From the NCBI GenBank assembly GCA_963576785.1, contig OY756140.1, positions 186,001 through 250,000 on the forward strand: a DNA stretch of 64,000 nucleotides. The letters run 5' to 3'. A model generated the notes under the pieces. That model searched no databases. It saw nothing but the letters and a program-made list of their open reading frames with translations, and was not told where the DNA came from. This document shows, piece after piece, positions 47,729-60,130 of this stretch; positions within the stretch are counted from its first letter, which is position 1; each line of letters opens with the position of its first letter. The stretch is from Chlorophyllum brunneum (lineage: Eukaryota; Basidiomycota; Agaricomycetes; Agaricales; Agaricaceae). A program made the position numbers and the translations under genes.

Positions 47729-48952
47729 TTTTGTTTGGGAAGGAATTTCGTGATATAGCGGTCAGATGTTTGAGGGATTTTTGGATGAATGGGTTAGAGG
47801 CTTTGTTGTGGAGAGATTGTAACGTGGGTGAAGATAAGGCCAAATGGAGAGTAGTTATGAGGTGTGATAGTGAACCTTGTGGCGTGTTTTTGGAGTTTGT
47901 GTAGTGTTCTTTCTCATTGCGAGCCTTTTCTTACTCTTCATTCCCACACCGGAGAACATCAGAGTTGGAGTATTATGACCTACATTGCGAACATCAACGT
48001 ACAACGTCAAACACTCCATTACGGTCAACTGTGACCGGAATTGTTCGGGTCTAATCCGCTCAGTCCTGTTGTTGTTAAGTGGAGTGTCATCGCAAGGTTT
48101 ATTGTTAGGTAAAGAGGCGGACTGTGCATTCCCGTAAAAGTTTGACGCCTTGGCCAGGGTCCAGTACTCCAGTGATCCCTGGCACGTTCCATGGTACAAC
48201 CCTGAATCCCTATCATTCCGCAATACCCTGCAATATATGCCAAGCGCTCAGAAGTTGCGGGTTCTGTGAAAATTTGTTCCCGATCGGCACGGTAAGCGAC
48301 GAATGGTACCCAATGGCATTCGAGAGATGTCCTACTTCAGACACAAGAAGAGCCCCACCCGTCGAGGGTGGATTCCAGCGAATACTAGTGGAGCGAGGTG
48401 GGTTATGATTGTGGCGGGCTGTCAGTTGCTGATTGGGATGGTTTAGTAATTGTAGGTTAGTCCTATCTCCTTTTATCGTCCGAGTGAGCGGAGGGAAAAC
48501 TGAGCAGTTTCAGAGCTTCAAACACCAAGAAGAAGAATATAGAAAGGCTATTCAAGCCCCACTGACTCCTTTCTCTCCCACACTGCCCCCGAGAGAAGAG
48601 CCAATGTTCAGGGTCCAGAAACATAGACTTGATGCAGTGATGGGAATTCCGGATAGCCGATGTGCCTTGTTTGGGGAGGCTTTCCGCATATAAAACCTTC
48701 TGGATCTCGCCTCCCCTTTTTTTTCTCCTTTCTGTTCTTCAAGAGTAACCGTTTCGCAAGTCCTGCCTTGCGCCCTTGCTGGCCAAGTCCTTTGCCTCTG
48801 TTGGCGTAGGGAGCATCTAAGCTCCTCGCACTGACGAGGTTACTGTTCTTCATTCTCTCTGCCGCCCTGCACAGAACGAGATCAAATCCAGCTAGCCGAC
48901 CCACACCCCTTCCCTCTTCGTTCAGACTCCTTTCCCCTTCGACAATCCTCTC
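47729..48952. other. Intergenic region between tandem paralogues
   Basis: About 1.2 kb without a convincing gene. A TATA box at 48689 serves the second paralogue. Confidence 0.35.
48689..48695 (+). promoter_or_regulatory. TATA box of the 48953 gene
   Basis: TATAAAA lies about 264 bp before the ATG, followed by a pyrimidine-rich leader. Confidence 0.5.
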
Positions 48953-49816
48953 ATGTCTGCGTGTATGGAACATAAAATTCCGCGACCGATTCTCAAGTCG
49001 TTGCCGGAGTTCCATAGCCCCCTTCCATTCTCCACCTATCCTCCTCATTCCCCCCATGTACATTTCCCGCCAACTCCGACACTTACATCAACGAGTTTCA
49101 CCCATTCCGCAATTGTCTATGACCGGGCCCCTATTACCGTGTCCGAGAATGTTTGTGCGCTCCCTGAACGTGGGGGGAGATGCTATACATTACAGCCTCG
49201 GAACCAACGGTCCTATACACATACCGGTGCCAGCTATGGTCATAACAGTGCTATGAGTGGAACAAGCATTATACAAGACTTTGAGCCAAAGGGAAGCTAT
49301 TTTCACCCCCGTGCGTTCGAAGCATGCGAACCCGAGCGAGGGTCCAACACGGATGACCGTTACGATTCGTACTTGGCTTTTCCAGATTCGTCGTCATCAT
49401 CATCATCAGATTCCTCAACATCATCGTCATCGGACTCGGATTCAGACTCGTCATATGGCTCTTTCACTTCTCCTTCGATACCCCGCGTCGTGGTGACCTC
49501 TGCTGCTATTACTACTACCACAACACCCGGCGACACATCATCTACATACCCACTGGACTCATCACTTTTTCTACAAAAAGTATCTCAAACACGACAATCG
49601 CATTCTTCGCAACAACAGCAATTTGTACATTACACGCGCCCGTCGAATTTGACGGAGAGTAAACCGAAGAAGATCGCGAGCGGGAATGGGAGAAGGGTGA
49701 AGAGCATGGGGAATCGATCCAAGGGTTATAGTGACACCACTACACGGTTAGCGAAGTTTGGTGGGGGATTTTCGGACCAGACGATGGTACTGGAAGGGTG
49801 TTTGGGCGGTTTCTGA
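48953..49816 (+). CDS. Disordered Ser-rich protein with SPHVHF motif, copy 2
   Basis: Single exon, 287 aa. The N-terminus is paralogous to the gene at 46235: RPILKSLPE, SPHVHFPPTPTLTSTSFTHS, YDRAPITVSENVCALPERGG. The copies then diverge completely. The middle holds a long Ser/Asp run (about residues 143-168) and the C-terminus is basic (KPKKIASGNGRRVKSMGNRS), ending near LARFGG-like text (RLAKFGGGFSDQTMVLEG). No domain is recognised. Both copies lack introns and are in tandem, which suggests duplication followed by rapid change outside the conserved block. Confidence 0.75.
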   Translation: MSACMEHKIPRPILKSLPEFHSPLPFSTYPPHSPHVHFPPTPTLTSTSFTHSAIVYDRAPITVSENVCALPERGGRCYTLQPRNQRSYTHTGASYGHNSAMSGTSIIQDFEPKGSYFHPRAFEACEPERGSNTDDRYDSYLAFPDSSSSSSSDSSTSSSSDSDSDSSYGSFTSPSIPRVVVTSAAITTTTTPGDTSSTYPLDSSLFLQKVSQTRQSHSSQQQQFVHYTRPSNLTESKPKKIASGNGRRVKSMGNRSKGYSDTTTRLAKFGGGFSDQTMVLEGCLGGF

Positions 49817-50323
49817 ATGCAATTTGAAATTCTCACAATGAACAGTCTTGTGGAATTCTTTTTGCATTTGGATACTTACCATCTAGTTGTCATTTCTTCG
49901 CTTCTTGTGTAAACAGGCGGTTTTGCCGCGCGAAATTTGACCACTTATTTCTTGGGTGTTGGGTTAAGCTGTAATCATCCCATTCTGTGCTTTTACTGCG
50001 CTCCAGGTTGAATTTCAAATCGTCCGCGGAAGGACCTGTAAGATTGTGACATGTCGTGATAGGAACATTTCTTCAGAACATGCGACCTAGAACATGGCGC
50101 GGGAGAAAAGTCTGAAAAGAACACATGAGGCATTTGTACACTCTCGAACGGACCGGAACATTGATCCGATCTAAATTGTTATCCATCGGTTTTCCCATCT
50201 TACTCATTATCTTCTCCACTAACACCTGACCTTTTGTTGTGTTTTTGCCGTGTTCCGGTGTGACGAGCGCGGGGTCGTAATTTATCCAGGAATCCAAAGC
50301 CACAGCATTTACAGCAATCATAA
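49817..50323. other. Intergenic region
   Basis: No supported gene. An 82-codon minus frame (50073-50321) overlaps the next promoter and has no family signal. Confidence 0.35.
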
Positions 50324-51256
50324 ATGGTTTCTCTAACTCGACAATTGGAGGAACTCATCTTGATCCGGTGCTCTTTATTACCTGGGGAACAGCTCAACTT
50401 TCTGGACTTGGCATCTTGTTCTTCTTCTCCGGATAATGAAGCGGTTAGATGGGAGAGATTAGCCGATGAAGACGCAGTAGCCGTTGATGATATGGACGGC
50501 TTGTCACCTGCGAAGTTTCGCCTGACGGTTGATAGCGCTAATGTGTGGTTTGAGATTGATTATCAAGGTTATGATGGGGAATGTAGGAGTGTGAATGATT
50601 GTATTGGGATTGGTGGTGATAATATGAGTCGGGCGGTGCAAGAAGGATGGAGGGAGATAATTAGAGAAAGGCTTAAAGGGGTTGATGAAGCTGGAGGCGA
50701 GTGAGTTTTGCGAAATTGCTCTTTTTTCTTTGTGATGGGATGACGTTAATGAGTATTATTGTATAGCTTCCCTGTATATCAATTGCTTTCGTTACATTTA
50801 CTTCCTCTCTTACACGAGCAAGCTGAAAGCAAGAAGGATACGGGTACTATTATTATTGCGCCACAAGAAGAACCTTCCCATGGCGAACAGATCCACCACC
50901 ATGTCCTATTTACCTCGCACCACCTGATCTCAACGACCAAAAGACGAAATCTACAAGGATGGAGTTCAAGGCTTGGTATATCAGGATTTGCCAAAGTGGG
51001 ATACCCCGGAGTGATCTATGCTCAGGGTTTGAAAGATTCAGTCAATGAATTTGTCAAGAATGTCAAAGCGATGCAATGGTTGGCCCTGAAAGTACGGTTT
51101 GTTGAGGTTTTGGAGGATATAGATGAGAGTGGTGGAGAGTTGAAAGGGTGGAGGGAATTTGAAAAGGTTGGGGAGGTGGTTGAGGAGATGAGGAGATTGG
51201 GAAGGGGGAAATATGTGGTTGAAATGGGAATTGGTGCGGGTGCAAAGGAGGCGTGA
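50324..51256 (+). CDS. RWD and DUF1115 domain protein (RWDD2-like)
   Basis: Two predicted exons, 50324..50700 and 50767..51256, 288 aa, with a 66-bp intron. The N-terminal RWD domain begins QLEELILIRCSLLPGEQL and includes FPVYQLLSLHLLPL. The C-terminal DUF1115 part shows WSSRLGISGFAKVGYPGVIY, then a helical segment with FVKNVKAMQWLALKVRFVE. This order matches animal and fungal RWDD2 proteins, whose biochemical role is poorly defined. RWD domains usually mediate protein contacts. Confidence 0.8.
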
Positions 51257-51898
51257 AGACTCTCCTTATCCGGCTTATTGAATAGTAGCCAGGTACATTG
51301 AATAGTAGACAGGTACATCGTATATATTGGGATGTCTGGCGCTTGTTACGGTAAATGTCAGGTAATGGCCACGCACAAGTACATCTAGGGAGTCACTGCT
51401 TTGGACTTGAGTGTCTTGTGGAGGCTGGGGTTGATGAGTCCGTGGATGGATCAGGACGAACGATTGCACACCTCGTTAGTTGTGTTGCCAGAGGAGGAGA
51501 GGATAGATGTCGTGTACGCCAGTAAGAAGTTGGAGAACTTAAAGAAGGGACCCAGGACATCTAGTAGGGAGTCTGGAGAACTTAAAGGGCTTGGATGTTT
51601 GTGCGGGTCAGTCAGGAAGGGTTCAAGAGAGGGGAGGCTTGCAGGATGTTGCATTCTACCCATTTATCTATTGTGAGGTCATATGCATTTTCTCGTAAAA
51701 ATAACCATGACGGTCATTATTTTGGAATTTGGTTTAACAAAACGCCTGGGGAGGTAAGGCAGCATAGTCACCCCATGGTGCGATTTTTTCGCCAAGTGTT
51801 CGCTGATTTGCATTTTCAGTTCCATCTACAACCTACAGGTCTGATCACATGACTCAATACTTCCGCTGCTGCTGTTGTTTCTGTGGTATTGTATCAGA
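51257..51898. other. Intergenic region
   Basis: No gene is supported. No RRM coding sequence was found here that could be joined to the CstF-like gene downstream. Confidence 0.4.
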
Positions 51899-52824
51899 AT
51901 GGCCGACCAGAGCAGCACAGAACAACTGTTAGAGCTGCTGGTTCAGCTCAAAGTAAGTCCAACTTATTCCCCACAACGAGGATAGGGTTTATAAATGACT
52001 GAATTAGAAAACGACACCGAAGGCTGCTCGAGATATTCTCAATTCGCAACCTGCGATATCCTATGCATTGATCGGTCTTATGGTCTCTATGGGTGCAATT
52101 AACGTCGAAGTGTTCCAAGTGAGTTATTGCTCCGTGTTACATGAATAAGTCATCCTAACGGCAGGTTAATAACAGAAAATCCTGGCTCAGTATCATGAAT
52201 CCAATTCTCGAGGACAACAACCTACTCCTCCACAAATACCCCCTCCTGTGACATCTACGCCCCCAATTTCATCTCTTCCACCGCACATACAAACGCAGTA
52301 TCGTACGAGTACACCTCCTATAAGTGTCGGTACTCCACCAGGTGCTTATGGCGGTTATCCAAGTCAACCAGCACAACCACAAGGATACCCTGCGGCTGGA
52401 GGGTCAAATTCAGGCTATGTTGCATATGGTGGTCAACCGCAACCGCAACCGCAACCGCAGCCACAATACCCTGGTTATCCTCCTCCTGCTGTTGTTGCAG
52501 GGTATGGTGCGCCACCAGCACCAGCACCGGCTGCGGTGCCGGCAGGTGGAAGACCACCAAGTACACCTGGTATCAAGCCTGAGATGTTGGCTGCATTCCC
52601 AGATGAACAAAAGGTGCGTTTGCTTTTCCCGTTTGTGTTGTAGAATTGGGTACTCAAATTCTGGTTAGGCTTTGATTATGCACGTGGTGTCAATGACACA
52701 GGAACAGCTGAGCAAACTTCCACCTGAACAGAGAACCACGTATATGCAAATTGTAAGTTGATTCTGGATACAAGACACTCGAGGCTAAGATGGTTTTCAG
52801 CGCGCTACGCTAGGGATACCATAG
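51899..52824 (+). CDS. CstF-64-like hinge/C-terminal protein without RRM
   Basis: Five predicted exons, 51899..51952, 52008..52118, 52176..52613, 52669..52752, 52801..52824, 236 aa. The N-terminal hinge domain includes LLELLVQLKKTTPKAARDIL and QPAISYALIGLMVSMGAINV. A Pro/Gln/Gly-rich linker (QPQPQPQPQPQYPGYPPP) follows. The C-terminal domain reads MTQEQLSKLPPEQRTTYMQI, as in CstF-64/Rna15, which acts in mRNA 3'-end cleavage. The RNA-recognition motif normally at the N-terminus is absent. The last exon is just 24 nt. The stop is 99 bp before the beta-COP start. Confidence 0.8.
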
Positions 52825-52923
52825 GAGGGAGATATGATATATGATATTTTGTGTAGAGTAATTGGACACGTCGCGTCGATATACATTCCCACGGCTACAT
52901 TGCATTGTTCTGCAGTCTACAAC

Positions 52924-55900
52924 ATGTCCAGCTCGGATCCTTCGTGCCATACAGTCGTCTTCGAGAGCAGCGCAGACTATCCAAGCGCACAAGAACTCAG
53001 ATCTTCTCTCGAAAAGGGCTCCGATGAAGTCAAAATCGAAACTCTACGCAAAATCATCGTATCGACCATCAATGGTAATCCTCAGGCGAGTCCCTTCGTT
53101 ATCTCAGACGGGGAACGTGCTGAGGGTGTAAGTCTTGTTCTAGCCAACGTTGATGATGCCCATTATACAATATGTGATGCCTTCGAAGAACAAGCAGCTT
53201 AAGAAACTCTTACACTTTTATTGGGAAGTTTGTCCAAAGTATGACGAGAGTGGAAAGTTGAAGCAGGAGATGATCCTCGTCGTGTGCGTCTCGCATATCA
53301 TTCATTATCTCATCTCATAGAATCTAATTCTATCTCGTTTTGTAGCAATGCCATTCGCAATGACCTGGTCAGTCTACAAATCCAATAATCCACATCAAAC
53401 ATTATTCTCATCTTCATTATTCAACAGCAACACCCTAATGAATACATCCGCGGTGCAACCCTCCGATTCCTCCAGAAAATTGCTAAAGACGCTGAACTCC
53501 TCGAACCTCTCATACCCACCTGTCGTTCCTGTCTCGAACATCGACATTCCTACGTTCGCAAAAACGCTGTCTTCGCAGTCTATTCCATCTATCGCGAATT
53601 CGAAAACCTCATCCCAGATGCTCCAGAACTCATGCACACATTCCTTATTGCAGAAACGGATTCAACGTGTAAAAGAAATGCATTTGTGTTTCTTGCGCAT
53701 TGTTCGATGCAGAAGGCTGTCGAATATGTGTTGAGTGTGTATGATACGATTTCGGGTTTGGATGAAGCGTTGCAGATGAGCATTATTGAGGTGATTAGGT
53801 TGGATTGTAAGGATGATTCTGCTCATCGGGTGAGTAAAAATCGTCTACTTGGTACGCGTGATTTACGTAGGTCTGATTATTGGATGATACAGGCGCGTTG
53901 GATCCGATGCATTTTGGAGTTGTTGAATGCTTCTTCGCATGCGGTCAAGTACGAGGCTGCTACAACACTTACGACTCTCACTCAGAATCCTGCTGCTGTC
54001 AAAGGTATGTTATCAAAATCCCTCAGTCGTGCTCACATTAAACCTCTTTCTTTCGTAGCCGCGGCGTCCTGCTTGATTAGCCTTGTTGTCAAAGAGTCAG
54101 ATAACAACGTCAAGCTTATCGTTCTGGACAGAATCGACAACCTTCGCTCGAAGCATGGTCACGTCCTCGATGGATTGATCATGGACCTCCTCCAAGTGTT
54201 ATCAAGGTAAACATCCTTACATGCGTCTTGAAACCTCTATTAATATATCCAAACCTCAGTGCCGATATCGAAGTCCGCCGTAAAGCTATGGGCATTGTTC
54301 TTAGTATGACCTCGAGTAGGAACGTCGAGGACGTCGTTCTCTTCCTCAAAAAACAACTGCAGAAGACTCAGGAAGCCGATTTTGACAAAGTTAGTTGTCT
54401 TTCTTTTTTTGGTCGTTTGGTATCTTGAAATTTATTTTACTGTTTATCAGGCCCCTGAATATCGACAACTTCTCATTCAATCCATCCATATCACCGCTAT
54501 CAAGTTTTCAGAAGTCGCAGCAAGCGTCGTTCATGCCCTTATGGAATTCCTCGGCGACACTAATAATCCATCCGCACTCGATGTTGTTGCATTTGTCCGG
54601 TATGTCAAAACCATATCCATTTCTAAATGCTGGAACTGACACAAAAATGTAGCGAAGTTGTAGAAAAATTCCCCGCCCTCCGTTCCACCATCTGTCAAAA
54701 ACTCATCTCCACTCTCCCCGAAATCAAATCCGGTAAAGTCTTCCGAGGCATTTTGTGGATTCTAGGAGAATATGTTGAAACAATACCTGTCGTCACTGAC
54801 GCTATGCGAGAAATTCGGAAAGTGATTGGTGAAATTCCGATTTTGGCGTCGGAGCAGAGGTTGTTGGATGAAACTGGTGTTGGTGATGGATCTGCTAATG
54901 CGGCTGTTTTGGTGAATGATGATGATGAAGGGACGGGTGAATCGAAAGAAAAGGAGAAGGAGAAGGCTAGTGGTGGTGGACGGCCTAAAGTGTTGGCGGA
55001 TGGGACGTATGCTACTGAGACTGCATTTACTAGTGCTTCGGCTGCGAGGTTGGAAGCTGTCAAGGCTGCTGCTAAACCACCTCTTAGAAGTACGTTTTTT
55101 ATCATATACCGGACGTGAACACACCGGACTAACACCCCTCACCATCTAGCGCTCATCCTCGGAGGCGATTTCTTCACTGGTTCAGTCCTCGCTTCAGCCG
55201 TAACAAAACTCGTCCTTCGTTTCGCAAGCCTATCATCAGATCCCACTGCTTCAAACATGTTGAAAGCCGAAGCAATGTTGATCATGACTTCTATCATTCG
55301 TGTTGGTCAATCGAAATTCGTGACGATTCAGATTGATGAAGATTCGAATGAGAGGATTATGAATTGTATACAGACGTTGAGTGAGTTGGATGTGGATGGG
55401 CAGAGGCAAGTTTTGAAAGAGATGTTTTTGGATGATACGAAGAAGGCTTTTGAGAAGATGTTGGGTGCTCAAGAGGTATGTTTTATTTATTTATTTGGGA
55501 TGAGATTTGATTTGATTTGTAATGTGTGTGCACGTAGAAACGTGCAGCGGAGAAGAAGGAAGCGGAAAGCACGAAACCTGCTGTTGTGCAAGTTGATGAT
55601 TTGCTCACTTTCCGTCAATTCTCGAAGAGAACGGCGGATGATGCTATTGATGTATGTGTGTATTTGACTTGCTCTTATCCTGTCCTTTTGACATCTTGCA
55701 GTACGACGAAGATGTTGGTCGTGCAACTGGTGCTGCGGAAGTTCAGGAAGACTTTATGTCTAATCTTAGTCGCATCACACAATTAACCGGTTCGTAGTTC
55801 GCGTAGACATCGGTCGTCTCCTTACATCTCTACTTTCAGGTTTCTCCGATCCCATCTACGCAGAAGCCCTCGTGAAAATGCACGGCTTCGACATCCTCCT

Positions 55901-56817
55901 CGGTACCCATTCTCATTCCCTTCATCACACCCAACACACTCACATCTTCCCCCCTAACCAGACGTCCTCCTCGTCAACCAATCACCAAACACACTCCAAA
56001 ACCTCTGTCTCGACTTTGCAACTCTCGGAGACCTCAAAATCGTCGAACGTCCCTCAGTATACACAATCGCCCCACATGGTTTCCAAAGTATCAAAGCAAC
56101 AATTAAAGTCTCCTCTACAGAAACAGGCGTCATTTTCGGAAGTATACTTTGGGAAGGTCCGAATCTTTCGGAACAATGTGTGATTTTGAATGATATCCAT
56201 ATTGATATTATGGATTATATCAAGCCTGCGTATTGTAATGAGACACAGGTGGGTGATAACGAAAAAAACTTGTTTTTGGTTGCTATTCATGACTGACTTT
56301 TTTTTATTCATCAAGTTCCGTAGCATGTGGACAGAATTTGAATGGGAAAACCGCGTCAATGTTAGCTCACCTCTCTCGTGCGTCTCACTTTTTGTTTCGT
56401 TATATCTACTCTAGCTGACTCGGAGCCTGTAGTGATCCTCGCGAATACCTGAAGAAAGTGATGAGGGTGACTAACATGTCCTGCCTAACGCCAGAGGGCG
56501 CACTCTCCGGCAATTGTGACTTCCTGTCAGCGAACATGTACGCTCGCAGTCTCTTCGGTAAGCTTTTTAATCCCCATGTCAAACTACCCGACGACTCACA
56601 CCACTCTAGGCGAGGACGCCCTTGCCAATCTCAGTATTGAGAGGACAGAAACAGGCGAGATTACAGGACATGTCCGCATTCGTAGCAAAACACAGGGTAT
56701 CGCGCTTTCGCTCGGTGATAAGATCACAATGGGTGAGTTCCTACTTCCCCCGACCCCGCGTCGTACAAGCCCTGACACTCCACAGCTCAAAAGGATAACA
56801 AACCCCTCTCTGTGTAG
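52924..56817 (+). CDS. SEC26: Coatomer subunit beta (beta-COP)
   Basis: Eighteen predicted exons: 52924..53085, 53144..53283, 53346..53367, 53428..53829, 53893..54004, 54059..54206, 54260..54389, 54451..54599, 54653..55089, 55150..55475, 55538..55651, 55702..55789, 55840..55902, 55962..56248, 56316..56377, 56433..56557, 56610..56732, 56786..56817; 973 aa, the usual family length. Beta-COP is a core subunit of the COPI coat for Golgi-to-ER transport. Adaptin-type helical repeats are clear ([40 protein letters not shown], and [20 protein letters not shown]). The appendage region reads [18 protein letters not shown] and [20 protein letters not shown]. Intron 1 (53086-53143) is GC-AG. Exon 3 has only 22 nt. 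Confidence 0.95.
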
Positions 56818-57427
56818 TACCTGTATCACGAGATTAATCCAACTTTTGAGCGCGAATTGTGGACGAATACTCGCAAGAGTGATAGAAATATGATGCATGC
56901 ACATATCAACACAATTCTGTCTATTGTCAATACATTGAAACTGCAAATAGTAATGCAAGCAAAAAAGAGCGTTGGATAGCGAGGTGGATGCACGTTCAAA
57001 TGCAAGGCAATCGTGCTGGAGATGTATAGACGTGGATATGAACAAACCCGCAAGTCTAAGGAACAGCGGCAACTGATGAGGGAGGGACGTCAATGAAATG
57101 AAAATAATAATAGAAATGCACAGTGCAAAAAATGATTGATAAAGGAACAGAAAATGTCGGGAAATGCGCGAGAGGTGCAGGATTCTTGGTAAAGCATGCT
57201 GGTAGTCCAAGTTGATGTCAAGGCTCTATGAGTCGTATTTTGCGATGATATGTGGGGTTTTGTTGTTTCAATTCAAGCGGAATGATGTCCAGTGTTCAAA
57301 TGCAGATGATTGATGATGCAGATTGATGATGTAGGAAAAGGCAGGCCGAGATATCTTGCAGAAAAATCGATATGTTGAGATTGCTCCAGAGTAATTTTGG
57401 GGTAGAGAGCGTCGAAGTAAAGTTGCA
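56818..57427. other. Convergent 3' region between beta-COP and the Pumilio gene
   Basis: No gene is supported. A GATTGATGATG-type short repeat occurs near 57310-57330. Confidence 0.4.
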
Positions 57428-60130
57428 TTAGTAGCCGTAATACGCGCGCTAGAAGAGAGTTCAGTGGCGTCAGTATCGCAAGGCCGTCAAGTTCTTACCA
57501 TCCGATCACTAGCGTTGAATTCAGACATCAGCCGCGCTCCAATGAAACAGACGGACTTTACTCACAACAACCAGATGACCTTGGAACCAGTCTTACAGCC
57601 GCGCAGGGTGACGATGTGACCCCTGATGCACTCGTACAGAAGAGCCCGTTGATCCTTGTCGGCCTGAGGCTTCTTAGAAGTGGGTCAGAACAATCATACC
57701 ACCACTCACCGTGGGCAAAACGCTGGCGATAAGCTGGCTTCCAGTGACAGAAAGAGCAAGGTCAACGATCATTGCACGACGTGCCCTAGACGGAGTGAGA
57801 CGACCCTCATTCCACAGGAACGAATCACGTACCCTTTTGCCGGTTCACACATGCGTTTGACGACCCTGTCGAGAGTCTCCTTACCTCCTTCTTTCAAAGC
57901 CTTTGTGACGGACTTGGACCCTTGTTCGTTAGTGGAAAACTCAAGGAGTCCTTCCAAAAGATGATCCAGAGTCATGCGACGATGTTTTTCAGAGCCATGC
58001 TCAAGAACTACGAGAGTTTGAGTACAATCTCCTCAGAGTAATACAAAAAGGGACATACTGTGTTGAATACAATACGAACCCCACTGGTTCTTGGCAACTT
58101 CGCTGAAGATGGTTGCTCCTTGGTTCAGCAGCTCGTCAACAATGCCGTCCTTGGCTTCAGGTTCGAGATTCTCAAACGCATGCTAAGGAGATGGGATCAG
58201 AAACGTCGCGGGGAAGCTTCTAGAAACACACCTGAACGACAAGGGATCCAGTTTCATGGCACGCCAGGGATGCCCACTTGCCTTTGAGGGACTTATTTAC
58301 GCTGATCCATTCCCTCAGAATACGCCGGCAAGGCTGACAAAGCAAGAACTTACTATGCAAAGATGGGAGGGGCAGGTGACGTCCAGGAGAGCTCCATAAT
58401 CTAGATTCTATTAGCCTGGACAGCCAAACGCGAAGTAGACCGAGTATACCTTGCTCCAAACATGAGATGCGTGCTTATTTACTAGGGTCTGAGCAGGGTC
58501 ACCGTGCAAGAGCTCCGAGACGATGAGGAGGCGTATATCCTCCTCGCAGTCGAGAGCCTTTTGGAGTACGTGACAGCCATAGCAGTTTGTGGCAAGGTCA
58601 ACGATACGACCCCTACATAATGTTCAGGAACGGTTTGCTAAAGGGACAACGATTAGGCGATACCTCATACAGCCCACGATCTTCCTTCGTTCCTCCGCAG
58701 TAGAAGCTGCCTCTAGGCATCGTTGGACGGCCCAGTTTCCGAAGCTATGGCACTTCAGCCGAGACGGAAATGGCAGACATAGAATCAAACTTACCGATGA
58801 GCCATCATCTCAAAACCGCGAGCACATATAGCGTCGACAATCTTGGAACGCTCCTCGACGTCGGCGACTTTGAGTTTCTGTTGAAGGAAGATAGAGGCCT
58901 GCTGGTCTGATGACTTTATGATACGAGAAACAAAGACATGATAAGGGGGCGAAGAAGACGGGTGAAGGAGCGACAAGAAGTTGATCGGCTAATTTCATCT
59001 ACGAGTGAGTTACCGGGCGTCAACGAGGAATGGATGGATACTTGCCTCATGAGAGGTTTGTGATGGTTGAGATGGTTGATGCATGAGCGTCGAACGTAAG
59101 GGCTCATTATGTCCTATCTGATTCAAATTGAAGTCTAACGTTAGCTTCTCACTGGGAAGGCGCCAGTCGGGATGCAACGCTAAAGGCTGTTGAGAAAGGG
59201 GTTGTTGAGTAAGACGCCAGTCCATTTGCGGGAGTCGAGCCGCTTCAACGCGGCGAGGCAAAGGAGAGCTGTAAATTGATTGGGCTTGAGAAGGAGATGT
59301 ATTCGAAAAAAGTGCGTGTAGGCTGTGAGATTGCGGCGCAGGAGTAGGCGGTTCAGAAAAGGGTTGAAAAGCCGCAATGCTAGACGACGACGAGGATTGG
59401 GACAGGCCATAGCGAAGGTTTCCAGTATTGGCTTCCAATGGGTCAACCAATTTGGCAGTAGTAGTTTGTTGTTCAAATAGTAAAGACGAAGAAGGCATTA
59501 AAGACAGGCCATGGGCCGCGTCATACGGAGACGTGCCCGGGTTTTTGGGGTCAAATTGAGCTCTAGCGGGCGAGAGGTCTGTCGGAGTGAGCAACGCCGA
59601 CGACACAGACGCGGGAGAGAAATCGGGAGAGTTTTGGTTTACATCAAGATTGAGCTGAGGCTTTCTGAAAGGGGCAGGTGAATTGAGATTAAGAGTGCGA
59701 AGGAGTTGCTCGACATGCTATAAAAAAAAAAAAAAGATGGCGATGGGTAAGAATATGCGCCTCCTGGCCGATATTGATAGCATATACTCACTGTATCTTC
59801 ATACTCTGGGGTGTTTTTCTTCCTGCCGTCGCCGATGGCGCCGATGTCCTTTGAAGAGTGGGTCATCTGGTTCAACGATCCAAAGACATCTTCGCGACTG
59901 ATCAACGGCAGGTTAGTAGGTTTTTGGTGGCCGCTATAGCCGTGGAAATCAATTGTGTCTCTTTCCGCGACACGAGAAAAAGAATCCAAGGCTCTAGGCC
60001 AGGCGGTTTCGGATGGCTGGGGTTGAGGGGCCCAGATGGATGCACCCAAACCAGCACTCGACTGACGTGAACGAGGCGGGCTGGAATCGTACAGAGACAA
60101 GTACTTGGAAGAATCCTGGGGAAGAACCAT
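57428..60130 (-). CDS. Pumilio-family (PUF) RNA-binding protein
   Basis: Fourteen predicted exons: complement(57428..57448, 57499..57508, 57566..57672, 57710..57785, 57833..58007, 58059..58182, 58232..58301, 58354..58400, 58450..58612, 58664..58744, 58795..58913, 58975..58998, 59046..59717, 59792..60130), 675 aa. The first 340 residues are disordered and Ser/Gln/Pro-rich. The PUF repeat domain follows, starting DQQASIFLQQKLKVADVEER. Repeat helices include FGNWAVQRCL, NCYGCHVLQKAL, KHASHVWSK, HETGSLVVQ, NQWGSYCIQH and EQGSKSVTK, then GSKVIWLFDRMRAYYGY at the end. Jsn1/Puf1-type proteins bind mRNA 3' UTRs, often for mitochondrial proteins. Exon 57499-57508 is 10 nt. Intron 58999-59045 appears GC-AG, and the next intron donor (GTCGCT) is weak. 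Confidence 0.85.
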
